A DNA stretch of 64,000 nucleotides from Candidatus Krumholzibacteriota bacterium (lineage in GTDB: Bacteria; Krumholzibacteriota; Krumholzibacteriia; LZORAL124-64-63): NCBI GenBank assembly GCA_022711765.1, contig JAKLEB010000002.1, forward strand, positions 1,370,620-1,434,619, read 5' to 3'. The position numbers and the translations under genes were made by a program. Position 1 is the first letter of the stretch, and each line of letters starts with the position of its first letter. The notes beneath the pieces were generated by a model. The model ran no database searches and was not told the origin of the DNA. It saw only the letters and a program-made list of their open reading frames with translations. Positions 62,217 through 64,000 of this stretch are shown here, piece after piece.

Positions 62217-64000
62217 CTACCGATTTTCCAGGAGCAATCGACCCTGCCAGGACCCCGACGGCTGCCGCGTGATCGCCCACAGCTGCCAGAGCGGTCCCGC
62301 GCGCAGTTCCAGGACGTGGCGATCGCCCAGCAGGGGCACGCCGCAGTCGCCGCCTCCGGGTGACGGTACGAGCGTATCCCAGGACTGTCCAGGCGGCGGC
62401 AACCACTGGAAGTTGCCATCGACACGGACGAGGTCGAGCCGTTCGCTCGCGAGCGCACGGGGCGCGAGGGCCGCGACGAGATCCGCGGGCGGGACCGCTT
62501 CGACGCCGGCCTGCAGCAGCGAGACCGTGCCCCAGAAGATCGCCCGCGCCTCGGCGTCCTGCCACGCGGGCGCGGCGAGCCTGTCCTCGACCGCTGCGGT
62601 CGCGGGGCTCTCCAGCTCGACGACGACCGCGGGACAGGCCGTGTGGCGCAGGACGAAATCAGACCCGGCCGCCGCCGCGATCGGCGCGCCGAGGAGCCGG
62701 CCCAGGGCGGCGGCGCAACTCGCGGCCCAGGGCGCGCCGAGCCGGCTGCCGGGATGGTGCCGGACCGCGGGGCCGCCGCGTCCGAGCGCGAGGTAGAGGT
62801 CGGCGCCGAACCCGTCGGCCCGGCGGACCCTGTCGGGATCGGGCGTCCACTCGTCCTCGTCCCGCAGCAGGGTGACCGAGCAGCCGGCGCCGCGCAGCAG
62901 AGCCGCCAGGCGGCGCGCGACCGCCAGGTTGAGGTCGCTGCCCCGGGTGCCCTCGGGCCCGCGGCCCGCCGCGTCCGTGCCGCCGCCGCGCGGATCGATG
63001 GCCACCCTCCGGCCGACCAGGTCAGGCAGCAACGCATCCCAGGTCACGGTATCGGGTGGGGAACCGGCGGGATCCTGCCACGCCGTCCGCCCGGCGGCAT
63101 CGAGCACGAGCGGCAGCGCGCCGTCGGCCTCCAGCCAGACGCCGCGATCGCGCTGCCGCACGGCCAGCGGCGTGCGGTCGTCCAGCAGCGGCCGCGACCA
63201 TGGCCGGCCGGGCTCCCCGGACCATTCGGGTCCGTCGGGCGGCGGCAACCGGGAACGCCACCGGTCGCCGGGGATGTCGGTCAGCGGCCACGTCGACTCC
63301 GGGCAGCGCAGGGCGACGAGGGTCGAACCGGCCGCGAGGGTGTCCCCCGCGGTCGTCGCGGCCAGGTCGGGCGCGACGGGCGCCGACACGGGGGCGCCGT
63401 TCGCGAGCCGGCCCGTGATCCTCGCGGTGGCGGCCGCCGCGCGCAGGGCGCGCCGATCGACGAAACACCAGCCGCGCTCGCCGCGATGGCGCGGCAGGGC
63501 GACGCCGCCGCCGGGTCCCAGCTCGAGGGTGAGATCGACGAACTCGGCGAGGTCGACGCCGGGACTCTCGTAGACGAGCAGGACCCGGTCGAGGATCTCG
63601 CCGTCCGCGCCCGTTTCCAGGAGGGTCCGGCAGCGCAACGAGACGTGGCGCTCGCTCCGCACGACCTGCTGCAGGACCGGGGTCGCGCGACCGGCCAGGT
63701 TGCGGCCGGCCAGGGCGACCGTCGCCGTTCGCGCCGCGACGGCGAGGCGCGCCCGCACCCGGCGACCGTCGGCGTCGACGGTGAAGGGCACCGGCTCGCC
63801 GTCGACGGTGAGGCTGACCGTGGTCGGGTCGAGCGCCGGCGCGTCGGGGCGGCCCGGATCGAACGTCCATGACTGCGGCGCGCGGCCCGGTCCGACCTCG
63901 ATCGTGTCGGGCTGGTCGCTGAGCCAGCGCGGGGTGCCGCCGGCGTAGTAGTCGCGCAGCCCGAGGAAGTACGCGGCCGCCTCGAGCTCGAGGCTCCGCG
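62217..64000 (-). CDS. amidase_3-fold protein, probably inactive; 5' end outside the window
   Basis: The frame is open to the window edge, so the N-terminus is missing; 593 residues are visible. The first part includes EAAAYFLGLRDYYAGG and beta-rich domains. The C-terminal half contains a region like N-acetylmuramoyl-L-alanine amidases: RRVAIDPRGGGTDAAGRGPEG, then SDLNLAVARRLAALLRGAG, LYLALGRGG and VVVELE. In active enzymes these positions carry His (DPGHGG), Glu (EKD) and His (SIHAN) as zinc ligands. Here they read Arg-Gly, Gly-Ser and Gly, so all three appear lost, while the late Glu (VELE) remains. A peptidoglycan-binding or structural role is inferred. Confidence 0.7.
   Translation of the reverse strand, partial: RSLELEAAAYFLGLRDYYAGGTPRWLSDQPDTIEVGPGRAPQSWTFDPGRPDAPALDPTTVSLTVDGEPVPFTVDADGRRVRARLAVAARTATVALAGRNLAGRATPVLQQVVRSERHVSLRCRTLLETGADGEILDRVLLVYESPGVDLAEFVDLTLELGPGGGVALPRHRGERGWCFVDRRALRAAAATARITGRLANGAPVSAPVAPDLAATTAGDTLAAGSTLVALRCPESTWPLTDIPGDRWRSRLPPPDGPEWSGEPGRPWSRPLLDDRTPLAVRQRDRGVWLEADGALPLVLDAAGRTAWQDPAGSPPDTVTWDALLPDLVGRRVAIDPRGGGTDAAGRGPEGTRGSDLNLAVARRLAALLRGAGCSVTLLRDEDEWTPDPDRVRRADGFGADLYLALGRGGPAVRHHPGSRLGAPWAASCAAALGRLLGAPIAAAAGSDFVLRHTACPAVVVELESPATAAVEDRLAAPAWQDAEARAIFWGTVSLLQAGVEAVPPADLVAALAPRALASERLDLVRVDGNFQWLPPPGQSWDTLVPSPGGGDCGVPLLGDRHVLELRAGPLWQLWAITRQPSGSWQGRLLLENR

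Overview
The window is a 64 kb piece of a GC-rich, Gram-negative, double-membraned bacterial chromosome. It carries a FadL-type porin, several outer-membrane beta-barrels, TonB/ExbB/ExbD, many lipoproteins and an AsmA-type protein. Coding density is high, stop/start overlaps (ATGA, GTGA) are frequent, and starts are often GTG and occasionally TTG. An MglA/MglB-like GTPase pair, a SpoIVB-type S55 domain protein in an apparent non-sporeformer, and a one-domain bacterial histone fit a little-cultivated lineage of the FCB or Krumholzibacteriota/Eisenbacteria type. That placement is inference: no rRNA is present. Promoters resemble the sigma-70 consensus, typically TTGACA or TTGnnn, 16-18 bases, then TAnnnT.

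Layout. 0-6.2 kb (mostly minus): the end of an RNase E/G family gene, then glycosyltransferase, methyltransferase, rhomboid protease, SGNH hydrolase and FadL-like porin. 6.3-13.3 kb: biotin ligase-like protein, bacilliredoxin, pterin carbinolamine dehydratase, CorA, RarD, pirin, tRNA-Glu and an M20 dipeptidase. 13.4-17.6 kb: the histone gene with its own promoter and terminator, ComM, a barrel protein and MurB. 17.7-27.4 kb: TonB-ExbB-ExbD followed by a lipoprotein/barrel pair, a TPR lipoprotein, MnmA and an AsmA-like protein with an internal tandem repeat.

27.4-35.3 kb is rich in RNA genes. Four serine tRNAs, which together can read all six serine codons, lie here with tRNA-Arg(ACG), tRNA-Ala and the SRP RNA. 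Between them are secreted proteins, a duplicated lipoprotein gene whose second copy is broken, an S55 peptidase-like/propeller pair, and TadA, the deaminase that acts on tRNA-Arg(ACG). 35.3-41.8 kb: dnaX-ybaB-recR, the MglB/MglA-like pair, a large palindrome, then pgpA-cinA-thpR. 41.9-51.1 kb: recA-recX followed without a break by an envelope-glycan operon (rfbD, gmhA, GT4, WbaP-type transferase, UbiA-type transferase), a DUF362-like gene, ispE and spoVG.

51.1-58.7 kb is a translation block: tRNA-Gln, prs, rplY, pth, rpsF, rpsR, a DUF2232 membrane protein and rplI, then manC and a parvulin-type lipoprotein. 58.7-64 kb: a DUF2914 protein, bifunctional nuclease, periplasmic-binding-like lipoprotein, a TonB-C-domain protein and a truncated gene for an amidase-fold protein that appears to have lost its zinc ligands.

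No phage, transposase, CRISPR array or restriction system was seen. The most distinctive items are the histone gene, the apparently inactive amidase, the decayed lipoprotein paralogue with a legible deletion junction, the 31-base palindrome after mglA, and two places where a terminator hairpin shares bases with the next promoter. No intergenic stretch longer than about 300 bases lacks an annotated element.
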